A DNA stretch of 7,623 bases from Clostridia bacterium. Its GTDB lineage: Bacteria; Bacillota; Clostridia; RGIG6154. Position 1 is the stretch's first letter. Each line of letters starts with the position of its first letter. The position numbers and the translations under genes are program-made. The stretch covers positions 1 through 7,623 of the forward strand of contig JAGARF010000097.1 in assembly GCA_017622395.1 (NCBI GenBank), in the 5' to 3' direction. The notes beneath the pieces were generated by a model. It had not been told where the DNA came from. It saw nothing but the letters and a program-made list of their open reading frames with translations, and ran no database searches. This document shows positions 1-5,172 of this stretch, piece by piece.

Positions 1-947
1 ATTGGCATTGCGTAGACCCTAACGGACTTCACCTTACAATCTCAGACACAGGCTGGGCAAAGGCTGCATGGGGTAAGATTTACGGTCAGTGGCTTTGCGA
101 GGCTGCACTCTTTGTTTATGACTTTGATAAGTTTGATGCAGCAGATATTTTGCCGCTTTTTGCAAAATACCAGATTACAACCTTCTGTGCTCCGCCGACA
201 ATGTATAGAATGTTAATGAAGGAAGATATTTCAAAATATGATATGAGCTCAGTTCAGCATGCAAATACTGCAGGTGAGGCATTAAATCCTGAGGTTTATA
301 AGCAAATTCAAAGCTTACTTGGTATTGATATTATGGAAGGCTTCGGACAGACAGAAACAACCTGTCTTATCGGTAACCTTCACGGCAGAGAATATAAAAT
401 CGGTGCAATGGGTAAGCCCGTACCTCTTTACGATGTTGATATTGTTGACCCTGATGGCAACAGCGTTGATGTGGGTGAAAACGGCGAAATAGTAATCAGA
501 ACATCTGAAAGAATTCCTTGCGGTTTGTTCAAAGGCTATTATAAAGATGAAGAAAAAACAAAAGAGGTTTGGCACGATGGTCTTTATCACACAGGCGATG
601 TTGCCTATAAAGACGAAGACGGCTTCTATTTCTATGTAGGAAGAATTGATGATGTTATCAAGTCATCAGGTTATAGAATAGGGCCTTTTGAAATCGAAAG
701 TGTTATTATGGAGCTTCCATATGTTTTAGAGTGCGGTGTATCTGCAGAGCCTGACGAAATAAGAGGTCAGGTTGTTAAGGCAAGCATTGTTTTAACTAAG
801 GATACAGTTCCAAGCGAAGAACTTAAAAAAGAAATACAGATGTATGTTAAAGAGCACACAGCACCTTATAAATATCCAAGAATTGTTGTATTCAAGGACA
901 GTCTTCCTAAAACAACAAGTGGTAAGATTATAAGAAATAAATTATAA
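1..947 (+). CDS. AMP-forming acyl-CoA synthetase (acetyl/medium-chain type), C-terminal part, 5'-truncated by window
   Basis: The frame is open from base 3 to the TAA at 945-947, giving 314 residues; the start lies upstream. Members of this adenylate-forming (ANL) family are about 550 residues, so roughly the first 230, including the P-loop, are missing. They activate a carboxylic acid with ATP to an acyl-adenylate and then transfer it to CoA in the cytoplasm. Visible motifs in order are SDTGWAKAAWGKIYGQW near the left edge, FGQTETT (342-362, the YGQTET-type adenylate-binding motif), YHTGD (585-599, ribose-binding Asp), the hinge/A8 stretch around GRIDDVIKSSGYRIGPFE (about 642-695), and the A10 motif PKTTSGKIIRNKL with the catalytic Lys at 924-926. 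The SDTGW and GYRIGPFEIE wording resembles the medium-chain/acetyl-CoA synthetase branch, but the acyl substrate cannot be read from this part. The protein stops right after A10, without the short tail many relatives have. A terminator follows directly, so the gene ends its transcription unit. Confidence 0.93.
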   Translation, partial: WHCVDPNGLHLTISDTGWAKAAWGKIYGQWLCEAALFVYDFDKFDAADILPLFAKYQITTFCAPPTMYRMLMKEDISKYDMSSVQHANTAGEALNPEVYKQIQSLLGIDIMEGFGQTETTCLIGNLHGREYKIGAMGKPVPLYDVDIVDPDGNSVDVGENGEIVIRTSERIPCGLFKGYYKDEEKTKEVWHDGLYHTGDVAYKDEDGFYFYVGRIDDVIKSSGYRIGPFEIESVIMELPYVLECGVSAEPDEIRGQVVKASIVLTKDTVPSEELKKEIQMYVKEHTAPYKYPRIVVFKDSLPKTTSGKIIRNKL

Positions 948-977
948 GAAAAAGAGTGGGAAACCACTCTTTTTCTT
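948..977 (+). terminator. Rho-independent terminator of the acyl-CoA synthetase gene
   Basis: A perfect 12-bp stem (948-959 with 964-975) carries a GAAA tetraloop at 960-963. The 3' arm contains a run of five T. It begins one base after the stop codon, and its A-rich 5' arm would let it fold in either direction. Confidence 0.9.
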
Positions 978-980
978 GCA

Positions 981-1007
981 TTTACATAAAAAATGTGTTA
1001 ATATAAA
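981..1007 (+). promoter_or_regulatory. Possible promoter of the ECF S component-coaX operon
   Basis: TTTACA at 981-986 (one mismatch to TTGACA) is followed by TATAAA at 1002-1007. The spacer is only 15 bp. An alternative pairing is TTGCAT (976-981) with TAATAT (999-1004) at 17 bp. A promoter is expected here because a strong terminator lies just upstream, but the exact boxes are uncertain. Confidence 0.45.
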
Positions 1008-1020
1008 TTGAAAATTGTAC

Positions 1021-1039
1021 TGTACCCTGCATAGGGACA
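1021..1039 (+). promoter_or_regulatory. Small inverted repeat in the operon leader
   Basis: CCCT (1025-1028) pairs with AGGG (1033-1036) around a GCAT loop, and TGT (1021-1023) with ACA (1037-1039), leaving A1024 as a bulge. It sits between the likely promoter and the ribosome binding site at 1045-1051. It could be an operator or a small leader hairpin. It is short enough to be chance. Confidence 0.2.
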
Positions 1040-1059
1040 ATAACAAGGAGGAATTTAAT

Positions 1060-1632
1060 ATGGAAAAAAGAATGGAAACAAGAAAACTGACAATGGCGGC
1101 GGTTCTTACAGCTTTGACGGTGCTTTTACAGTATATGGGAAGCTTTGTAAAGCTTGGACCTTTTTCAATTTCGCTAGTGCTGATACCGATTGTAATAGGT
1201 GCAGCAACCTGCGGAGTTAAAGTTGGTGCGTGGCTTGGTTTCGTTTTTGGAGGAGTTGTGCTTTTAAGCGGAGATGCAGCGGCATTTCTTGCAGTTGATG
1301 TACTTGGAACAATAATAACAGTTCTTGCAAAGGGTACTCTTTGCGGACTTTTGGCAGGCTTTGCATTTAAAGCAGTTAAAAAGCTGTCAAACGATGATTA
1401 TTTATCTGCAATGATAGCGGCAGTTGTTTGTCCTGCTGTGAATACAGGTGTGTTTTTAATCGGATGTCTTGTGTTCTTTATGGATACAATAACTATGTGG
1501 GCTGGCGGTACAAATGTTGGTCATTATATGATTTTCGTTCTCGTAGGCGGAAATTTCATTTTTGAGCTTTTATTTAATATTGTTTTTGCTCCTGCGGTTG
1601 TGCAGATTATAAAGGTTGTAAACAGGAGGTAA
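1060..1632 (+). CDS. ECF transporter S component, probably for pantothenate (PanT-like)
   Basis: This 190-residue, very hydrophobic membrane protein has about six transmembrane segments (residues roughly 10-25, 36-50, 53-70, 80-104, 113-140 and 158-186). Length and topology fit the substrate-binding S subunit of energy-coupling-factor importers, which dock on a shared EcfT/EcfA module encoded elsewhere. The first helix carries small Ala residues at regular spacing (AAVLTA), as in the AxxxA motif that S components use to contact EcfT. The start is ATG 1060, because AAGGAGG (1045-1051) lies 8 bases upstream; reading on to 1015 would only add an unlikely TTG-started extension. The pantothenate assignment is an inference from the directly adjoining coaX, 2 bp downstream, which phosphorylates pantothenate. 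The sequence alone does not exclude another vitamin. No transporter ATPase or EcfT gene is in the window. Confidence 0.85.
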   Translation: MEKRMETRKLTMAAVLTALTVLLQYMGSFVKLGPFSISLVLIPIVIGAATCGVKVGAWLGFVFGGVVLLSGDAAAFLAVDVLGTIITVLAKGTLCGLLAGFAFKAVKKLSNDDYLSAMIAAVVCPAVNTGVFLIGCLVFFMDTITMWAGGTNVGHYMIFVLVGGNFIFELLFNIVFAPAVVQIIKVVNRR

Positions 1633-1634
1633 CT

Positions 1635-2399
1635 ATGGTACTTGCAATTGATATTGGAAACACTCATATAGTTCTTGGTTGTGTTGAGGACGAAAAGATA
1701 ATTTTCAGAGAAAGAATGTCAACAAACCCAAATGCAACAAGACTTGAATATGCGTCGATGATAAAAACAGCATTTGATATGTATCGTGTTGATTATACCA
1801 AAATTGAGGGTGCTATTATATCTTCGGTTGTGCCGTCTGTTACAAAGAATGTAAAACAGGCGATAGAAAAATTTGCAAAAATAAAGACACTTGTTGTAGA
1901 GCCTGGAATTAAAACAGGTATAAGCATTAAAATAGATAATCCTGCACAGCTCGGCTCTGACCTTCTTGTGTCTGCGGTAGCAGGTGTTGCAGAATACAAA
2001 ACACCACTTATTATAATTGATATGGGAACAGCAACAACTGTTTCTGTTATCAATAAAAACAAGGAGTATATCGGTGGAGCAATTCTGCCGGGTGTTGGAA
2101 TTTCTCACGATGCTCTTGTAAACAGAACATCAAAGCTCCAGAGTATTGCACTTGATGAACCTAAAAAGGTTATCGGAACAAACACAGTAGACTGTATCCA
2201 GAGCGGTCTTATGTACGGCAATGCAGGTGCACTTGACGGTCTTATCGAAAGATTTAATGAGCAGATGGGTGAAAAGTGCAATGTTGTTGCAACAGGCGGA
2301 CTTTCAAAAATTGTTGTACCTTTATGTAAAAACGAAATAATAATAGACGAAGATATGTTACTTAAAGGACTTATGATTATTTACGAAAAAAATATATAA
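1635..2399 (+). CDS. coaX: Type III pantothenate kinase CoaX
   Basis: This 254-residue cytoplasmic enzyme phosphorylates pantothenate to 4'-phosphopantothenate, the first committed step of CoA synthesis. Type III kinases are about 250-260 residues, belong to the ASKHA fold and resist CoA feedback (family knowledge). Visible motifs are AIDIGNTH (4-11, ATP phosphate binding), NPAQLGSD (102-109) with the expected catalytic Asp109, IDMGTATT (128-135, second phosphate loop), GGAILPG (147-153) and ATGGLS (219-224). In the usual GADR motif the Ala is Ser here and the Arg is Leu (GSDL); Asp is kept, so activity is still expected. The start is ATG 1635, whose AGGAGGT ribosome binding site (1624-1630) lies in the last codons of the upstream S-component gene, implying translational coupling. 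A terminator follows 4 bp after the stop. Confidence 0.96.
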   Translation: MVLAIDIGNTHIVLGCVEDEKIIFRERMSTNPNATRLEYASMIKTAFDMYRVDYTKIEGAIISSVVPSVTKNVKQAIEKFAKIKTLVVEPGIKTGISIKIDNPAQLGSDLLVSAVAGVAEYKTPLIIIDMGTATTVSVINKNKEYIGGAILPGVGISHDALVNRTSKLQSIALDEPKKVIGTNTVDCIQSGLMYGNAGALDGLIERFNEQMGEKCNVVATGGLSKIVVPLCKNEIIIDEDMLLKGLMIIYEKNI

Positions 2400-2403
2400 A
2401 TTT

Positions 2404-2436
2404 AAGAGTTGCTTTGATTTTAAGCAACTCTTTTTT
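2404..2436 (+). terminator. Rho-independent terminator of the S component-coaX operon
   Basis: An 11-bp perfect stem (2404-2414 with 2422-2432) has a 7-base loop (2415-2421), and the T run goes to 2436. The T run ends two bases before the -35 box of the next gene, so the two units are packed back to back. Confidence 0.9.
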
Positions 2437-2437
2437 G

Positions 2438-2466
2438 TTGACAATATCATAGCAGTTTGATACAAT
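2438..2466 (+). promoter_or_regulatory. Sigma-A promoter of the glycosidase gene
   Basis: TTGACA (2438-2443, full consensus), a 17-bp spacer and TACAAT (2461-2466) form the promoter. An extended -10 TG sits at 2458-2459. The start point would be near 2473, leaving a leader of about 22 nt before the TTG start. No operator-like palindrome or catabolite-repression (cre) site was recognised. Confidence 0.85.
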
Positions 2467-2494
2467 TATCCTGATATAAAAAGGAGTGGGTTGG

Positions 2495-4450
2495 TTGAAA
2501 AGCTATTGGATATGGAATTATGGAGATTATGAACTTTTTCATTCAAATCTTGTAAACTGTAGAAGACAACAATATGAGGCAGAGGTTCCTCCTTTCTGGA
2601 AACTTTATGATGTTGAACGAAATGTTATTTTCTTTTGTGAAAAGGAAATAGAGAATGATGGGGTTATGAAGCTTCACTTAAATGGTAAAGGTTGTATAAT
2701 GCTTGATGATATAAGGTACCCCTCAGATGAAGAAATAAAAATTGCCAAGGGATATCATACTTTTAAAATCTGCGTTTTTAATTTGTCAGGTTTACCTTCA
2801 GCATATATAGAAAGCGATGTTCTTTCAACAGACGGAAGCTGGTATACAAAGAATGCAGAGGGTAAAAAGATTACTGTTGGTTTTGAAAAGGCATATGATT
2901 CACCGTCGGCTGATGTAGAGAAATTTAATTTTTCTTATGAAAGAGTTGAATTTGTAAGCCGCACAAAGACTGAAAAGGGTGTGCTCTTTGATTTTGGAAA
3001 AGAAATATTCGGATTTTTATATATTGAAAATGCAAATAAAGATGCAAAAATATGTGTATCCTACGGAGAATCGGCAGAAGAAGCTTTAGATACAAAGTGG
3101 TCTGTTATAAGAGAGCATATATCAGGAAGTGAAAGCTATAAATTAAGACAAAGAGCATTTCGTTATATTTACATAGAGGGTGACTTGGATGCAGAGGTGT
3201 ATGCAGAGCTTGAATATTTGCCGTTGAATGAATTGGGAAGCTTTGAGTGCAGTAATAAAACCATAAATGATATATGGAATATGTGTGCATACACATTGAA
3301 ACTATGCGCAAGAGAAGTATTTATCGAAGGTGCGAAAAGAGATCGTTGGCTTTGGGGCGGTGATGCGTACCAGATATTCAAGTTCAGTAAATATCTCTAT
3401 TTTGATAAAGAAATTATAAGAAGAAGTCTTATAGGTCTGCGTGGGAAAGACCCTTTTGACCAACATATAAATACCATCACAGATTACAGTCTGTATTGGG
3501 TTATTTCCTTGTGGGAATATTATATGACATACGAAGATGTTGAGTTTATAAAATTTATCTATCCAAAAGCGGTATCTTTAATGAATTTTTGCAAAGACAG
3601 AACAAATGAACACGGATTTATTATTGCAAAAGGGGAAGATTGGATTTTTGTTGACTGGTCGGAAATAGATAAAAGCGGTGTAGTATGTGCAGAACAGATG
3701 CTTTACTACGAAGCTCTTAATTGTATGTATAAATTATCACAAATTGCAAAAGAGGAAAATGCAGATTATAAAAATCAGGCGGAGAGACTGAAAACGCAGA
3801 TAAATGAATTTTTCTGGAAAGATGAATGTGGCGCATTTATTGATAATTACGAAAGTGAAACTGTTAATGTAACAAGACACGCAAATATTTTTGCGGTAAT
3901 GTATGGTATTGCAAACAGAGAGCAGATATACTCAATTTCTGAAAATGTTCTTAAAAATGATAATATTACAAAAATTACAACTCCGTATTTTGAAGGGTAT
4001 GAGCTGGATGCTATGGGGCAGATTGAAAATTTCGAATACATATACGATATGCTTTGCTCATATTGGAAGGGTATGCTTGATTTAGGGGCAACTACTGTTT
4101 ATGAAGAATATGATCCAAAACTTTCGGGCATAGAGCATTATGCTATGTATGGCGATAAATTCCAGAAATCCCTCTGTCACGCGTGGGGCGCATCTCCAAT
4201 TTATTTGCTTGGTAAATATTTCCTGGGAGTGTCTGAAACAGAGGCAGGCTATGAAAGCTTTACTGTTAAGCCATATCTTGGTAAGCTTGAATTTATAAAA
4301 GGCACAGTTCCTATAAAAGACGGAAAAGTTGAAGTTTTTCTTTCAAAGGAAAAGCTTGTGGTAAAAACAGATAAAAAAGGCGGAACACTTATTATAAATG
4401 GCAACAGATACAGCCTGACACCTGATGAAGAATTTGTTTTAAGGTTTTAA
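2495..4450 (+). CDS. GH78-like (alpha-L-rhamnosidase superfamily) six-hairpin glycosidase, intracellular
   Basis: This 651-residue protein has no signal peptide, so it is probably cytoplasmic and acts on imported sugars. The start chosen is TTG 2495, because AAGGAG (2481-2486) lies 8 bases before it; the in-frame GTG at 2486 overlaps that site. The N-terminal 250 residues look beta-rich, like the jelly-roll domains before GH78 catalytic barrels. The (alpha/alpha)6 barrel then begins near SFECSNKTINDIWNMC. EGAKRDRWLWGGDA (278-291) occupies the place of the GH78 motif DCPQRE-LGW-GDA. TTVYEEYDP (533-541) matches the C-terminal region holding the family's catalytic base Glu (537), and CHAWGASPIYLLGKYFLG (561-578) is the typical start of the C-terminal beta domain. 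In the first motif, Asp stands where the usual acid Glu would be, so the substrate may not be rhamnose. The gene stands alone, without transporter or regulator genes, so context does not help name a substrate. Confidence 0.8.
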   Translation: MKSYWIWNYGDYELFHSNLVNCRRQQYEAEVPPFWKLYDVERNVIFFCEKEIENDGVMKLHLNGKGCIMLDDIRYPSDEEIKIAKGYHTFKICVFNLSGLPSAYIESDVLSTDGSWYTKNAEGKKITVGFEKAYDSPSADVEKFNFSYERVEFVSRTKTEKGVLFDFGKEIFGFLYIENANKDAKICVSYGESAEEALDTKWSVIREHISGSESYKLRQRAFRYIYIEGDLDAEVYAELEYLPLNELGSFECSNKTINDIWNMCAYTLKLCAREVFIEGAKRDRWLWGGDAYQIFKFSKYLYFDKEIIRRSLIGLRGKDPFDQHINTITDYSLYWVISLWEYYMTYEDVEFIKFIYPKAVSLMNFCKDRTNEHGFIIAKGEDWIFVDWSEIDKSGVVCAEQMLYYEALNCMYKLSQIAKEENADYKNQAERLKTQINEFFWKDECGAFIDNYESETVNVTRHANIFAVMYGIANREQIYSISENVLKNDNITKITTPYFEGYELDAMGQIENFEYIYDMLCSYWKGMLDLGATTVYEEYDPKLSGIEHYAMYGDKFQKSLCHAWGASPIYLLGKYFLGVSETEAGYESFTVKPYLGKLEFIKGTVPIKDGKVEVFLSKEKLVVKTDKKGGTLIINGNRYSLTPDEEFVLRF

Positions 4451-4452
4451 TA

Positions 4453-4497
4453 AGCATAAAAAAACAACCGCAGATGCGGTTGTTTTTTTATTATGCT
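4453..4497. terminator. Bidirectional terminator between convergent glycosidase and rpsT genes
   Basis: A GC core, CAACCGC (4465-4471) with GCGGTTG (4476-4482), is flanked by A7 (4458-4464) and T7 (4483-4489), so it works as a terminator in both directions. An outer inverted repeat AGCATAA (4453-4459) / TTATGCT (4491-4497) could extend the stem. It lies 2 bp after the glycosidase stop and 3 bp after the rpsT stop. Confidence 0.92.
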
Positions 4498-4500
4498 AAA

Positions 4501-4761
4501 TTACATAGCATTGAATTTCTTTGTAAGCTGTGATTTTTTTCTTGCAGCGGCATTCTTTTTGATAATACCCTTTGCGCAAGTCTGGTCAACTCTCTTAACT
4601 GCAACTTTGTATGCAGCCATTGCTTCCTCTTTGTTGCCTGCTTCAACAGCAGCATCAAATTTCTTTAAGCAAGTTTTAAGATTTGTCATAACCATTTTAT
4701 TCTGAAGAGTTTTCTTTGCGATAACTAAAACTCTTTTCTTTGCTGATTTAATATTTGGCAT
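4501..4761 (-). CDS. rpsT: Small ribosomal subunit protein S20 (bS20)
   Basis: This 86-residue, strongly basic protein starts MPNIKSAKKRV, the typical S20 N-terminus, and contains the helical AAYKVAVKRVDQ and the KKNAAARKKSQLTKKF segment. The length fits the family (about 85-90). S20 is a primary 16S rRNA-binding protein of the 30S body. The ATG at 4761-4759 is preceded by GGAGGTG (complement of 4768-4774) with 6 bases between. It is transcribed alone, convergent with the glycosidase gene. It has a strong promoter and a leader of about 105 nt. Ordinary housekeeping gene, with no sign of damage. Confidence 0.98.
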   Translation of the reverse strand: MPNIKSAKKRVLVIAKKTLQNKMVMTNLKTCLKKFDAAVEAGNKEEAMAAYKVAVKRVDQTCAKGIIKKNAAARKKSQLTKKFNAM

Positions 4762-4867
4762 TTAATTCACCTCCGAGTAACTTTTTCAGTGTATATGCAA
4801 TATTAAGTTTCCCCATTTGAGACACAAGCGGTAATGTGACGGACCGCCCGGGTCCACTTCAATAGCA
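4762..4867 (-). promoter_or_regulatory. rpsT 5' leader with GC-rich hairpin, candidate autoregulatory RNA
   Basis: The predicted transcript runs about 105 nt from the start point (near 4867) to the rpsT ATG, much longer than the other leaders here. On the minus strand it has a GGACC-CGGGC-GGTCC hairpin (4841-4855). This is a GC island in otherwise AT-rich DNA, followed by alternative pairings such as CGGT with ACCG and CACA with TGTG. S20 represses its own translation in E. coli, so a leader control element is plausible. I did not match it to a named leader family. Confidence 0.45.
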
Positions 4868-4873
4868 AATGGT

Positions 4874-4902
4874 ATTTTATCACATTATTTTTTAATTGTC
4901 AA
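4874..4902 (-). promoter_or_regulatory. Sigma-A promoter of rpsT with upstream A-tract
   Basis: Read on the minus strand, TTGACA (4902-4897), a 17-bp spacer and TAAAAT (4879-4874) form the promoter. Just upstream of the -35 box is an A7 tract (T7 at 4907-4913 on the plus strand), an UP-element-like feature fitting a ribosomal protein gene. Confidence 0.82.
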
Positions 4903-4916
4903 CTACTTTTTTTCAC

Positions 4917-4996
4917 TGTGCAAAGCACAATATCTCTGCACAGCAATATCTTTGAATGTAAAACATTTAATATCTCTCGAGCATAGCGAGAATATC
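4917..4996. repeat. Array of four small hairpins each followed by AATATC
   Basis: AATATC occurs at 4929-4934, 4945-4950, 4969-4974 and 4991-4996. Each copy ends a small palindrome: TGTGC-aaa-GCACA (4917-4929), TGC-aca-GCA (4937-4945), AATGT-aaa-ACATT (4955-4967) and TCTCG/CGAGA (4975-4979 with 4987-4991). Stem sequences differ, while the geometry and the trailing hexamer are kept. No coding frame is visible. I infer a dispersed intergenic repeat of unknown role. Confidence 0.6.
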
Positions 4997-5006
4997 GTTT
5001 TATATT

Positions 5007-5037
5007 GTTAGGAGTTAGAAGTTAGGAGCGAGGAGTT
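5007..5037 (+). repeat. Degenerate heptamer tandem repeat (GTTAGGA)
   Basis: Consecutive units are GTTAGGA, GTTAGAA, GTTAGGA, GCGAGGA and the start GTT of a fifth. The purine-rich strand holds several ribosome-binding-site-like AGGAG motifs but no following start codon or frame. It sits in the intergenic space between the divergent rpsT and surface-protein promoters. Confidence 0.65.
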
Positions 5038-5043
5038 GTTCGC

Positions 5044-5080
5044 TGTGCGAAGCACAACTTCACTACCTTGGTAACTTCAC
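5044..5080. repeat. Further small palindromes and an 8-bp direct repeat
   Basis: TGTGC-gaa-GCACA (5044-5056) is almost the same hairpin as at 4917-4929. TACC-tt-GGTA (5064-5073) is a second palindrome. AACTTCAC occurs twice (5056-5063 and 5073-5080) around it. The rest of 4903-5112 shows no gene or RNA I can identify. Confidence 0.5.
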
Positions 5081-5112
5081 ATAAGTCAGCACATATCAAA
5101 ATAGATTATTTC

Positions 5113-5141
5113 TTGACAATATATCTTTAAACGCGTATAAT
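5113..5141 (+). promoter_or_regulatory. Perfect-consensus sigma-A promoter of the LRR surface protein
   Basis: TTGACA (5113-5118), a 17-bp spacer and TATAAT (5136-5141) match the consensus in both boxes. The start point would be near 5148, giving a leader of about 25 nt with AAAGGGG (5159-5165) 7 bases before ATG 5173. It suggests strong, basically constitutive transcription unless a repressor binds; none is recognisable. Confidence 0.9.
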
Positions 5142-5172
5142 TTATTTAACAAAAGTACAAAGGGGAAGCATA

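Noticed and set aside
315..590. Minus-strand frame opposite the acyl-CoA synthetase.
   Set aside because: The plus frame carries all the family motifs, and the minus frame has no ribosome binding site.
1010..1059. Riboswitch ahead of the vitamin transporter operon.
   Set aside because: The leader is only about 50 nt, with one small inverted repeat and none of the conserved cores of known riboswitches.
1719..2108. Long minus-strand open frames opposite coaX (also 1793-2062).
   Set aside because: They lie wholly inside a well-supported gene, lack a ribosome binding site and give Cys/Asn-rich or low-complexity products typical of antisense shadows.
4493..4705. Plus-strand open frame opposite rpsT.
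   Set aside because: It is an antisense shadow of the clear S20 gene and overlaps the bidirectional terminator.
4835..4842. CCGTCACA in the rpsT leader (minus strand) resembles the 16S rRNA stretch near position 1400 (CCCGTCACAC), suggesting rRNA mimicry by an S20 leader.
   Set aside because: Only eight bases match, which chance can explain, and that 16S segment is at the decoding site rather than where S20 binds.
5007..5037. Ribosome binding site of a hidden small gene, because of the AGGAG motifs.
   Set aside because: No start codon with an open frame follows at a proper distance; the purine motifs belong to the heptamer repeat.
4917..5080. CRISPR array.
   Set aside because: Repeats are 5-7 bases with unequal spacing (16, 24 and 22 bp between AATATC copies), there are no 20-40-bp direct repeats with unique spacers, and no cas gene is present.
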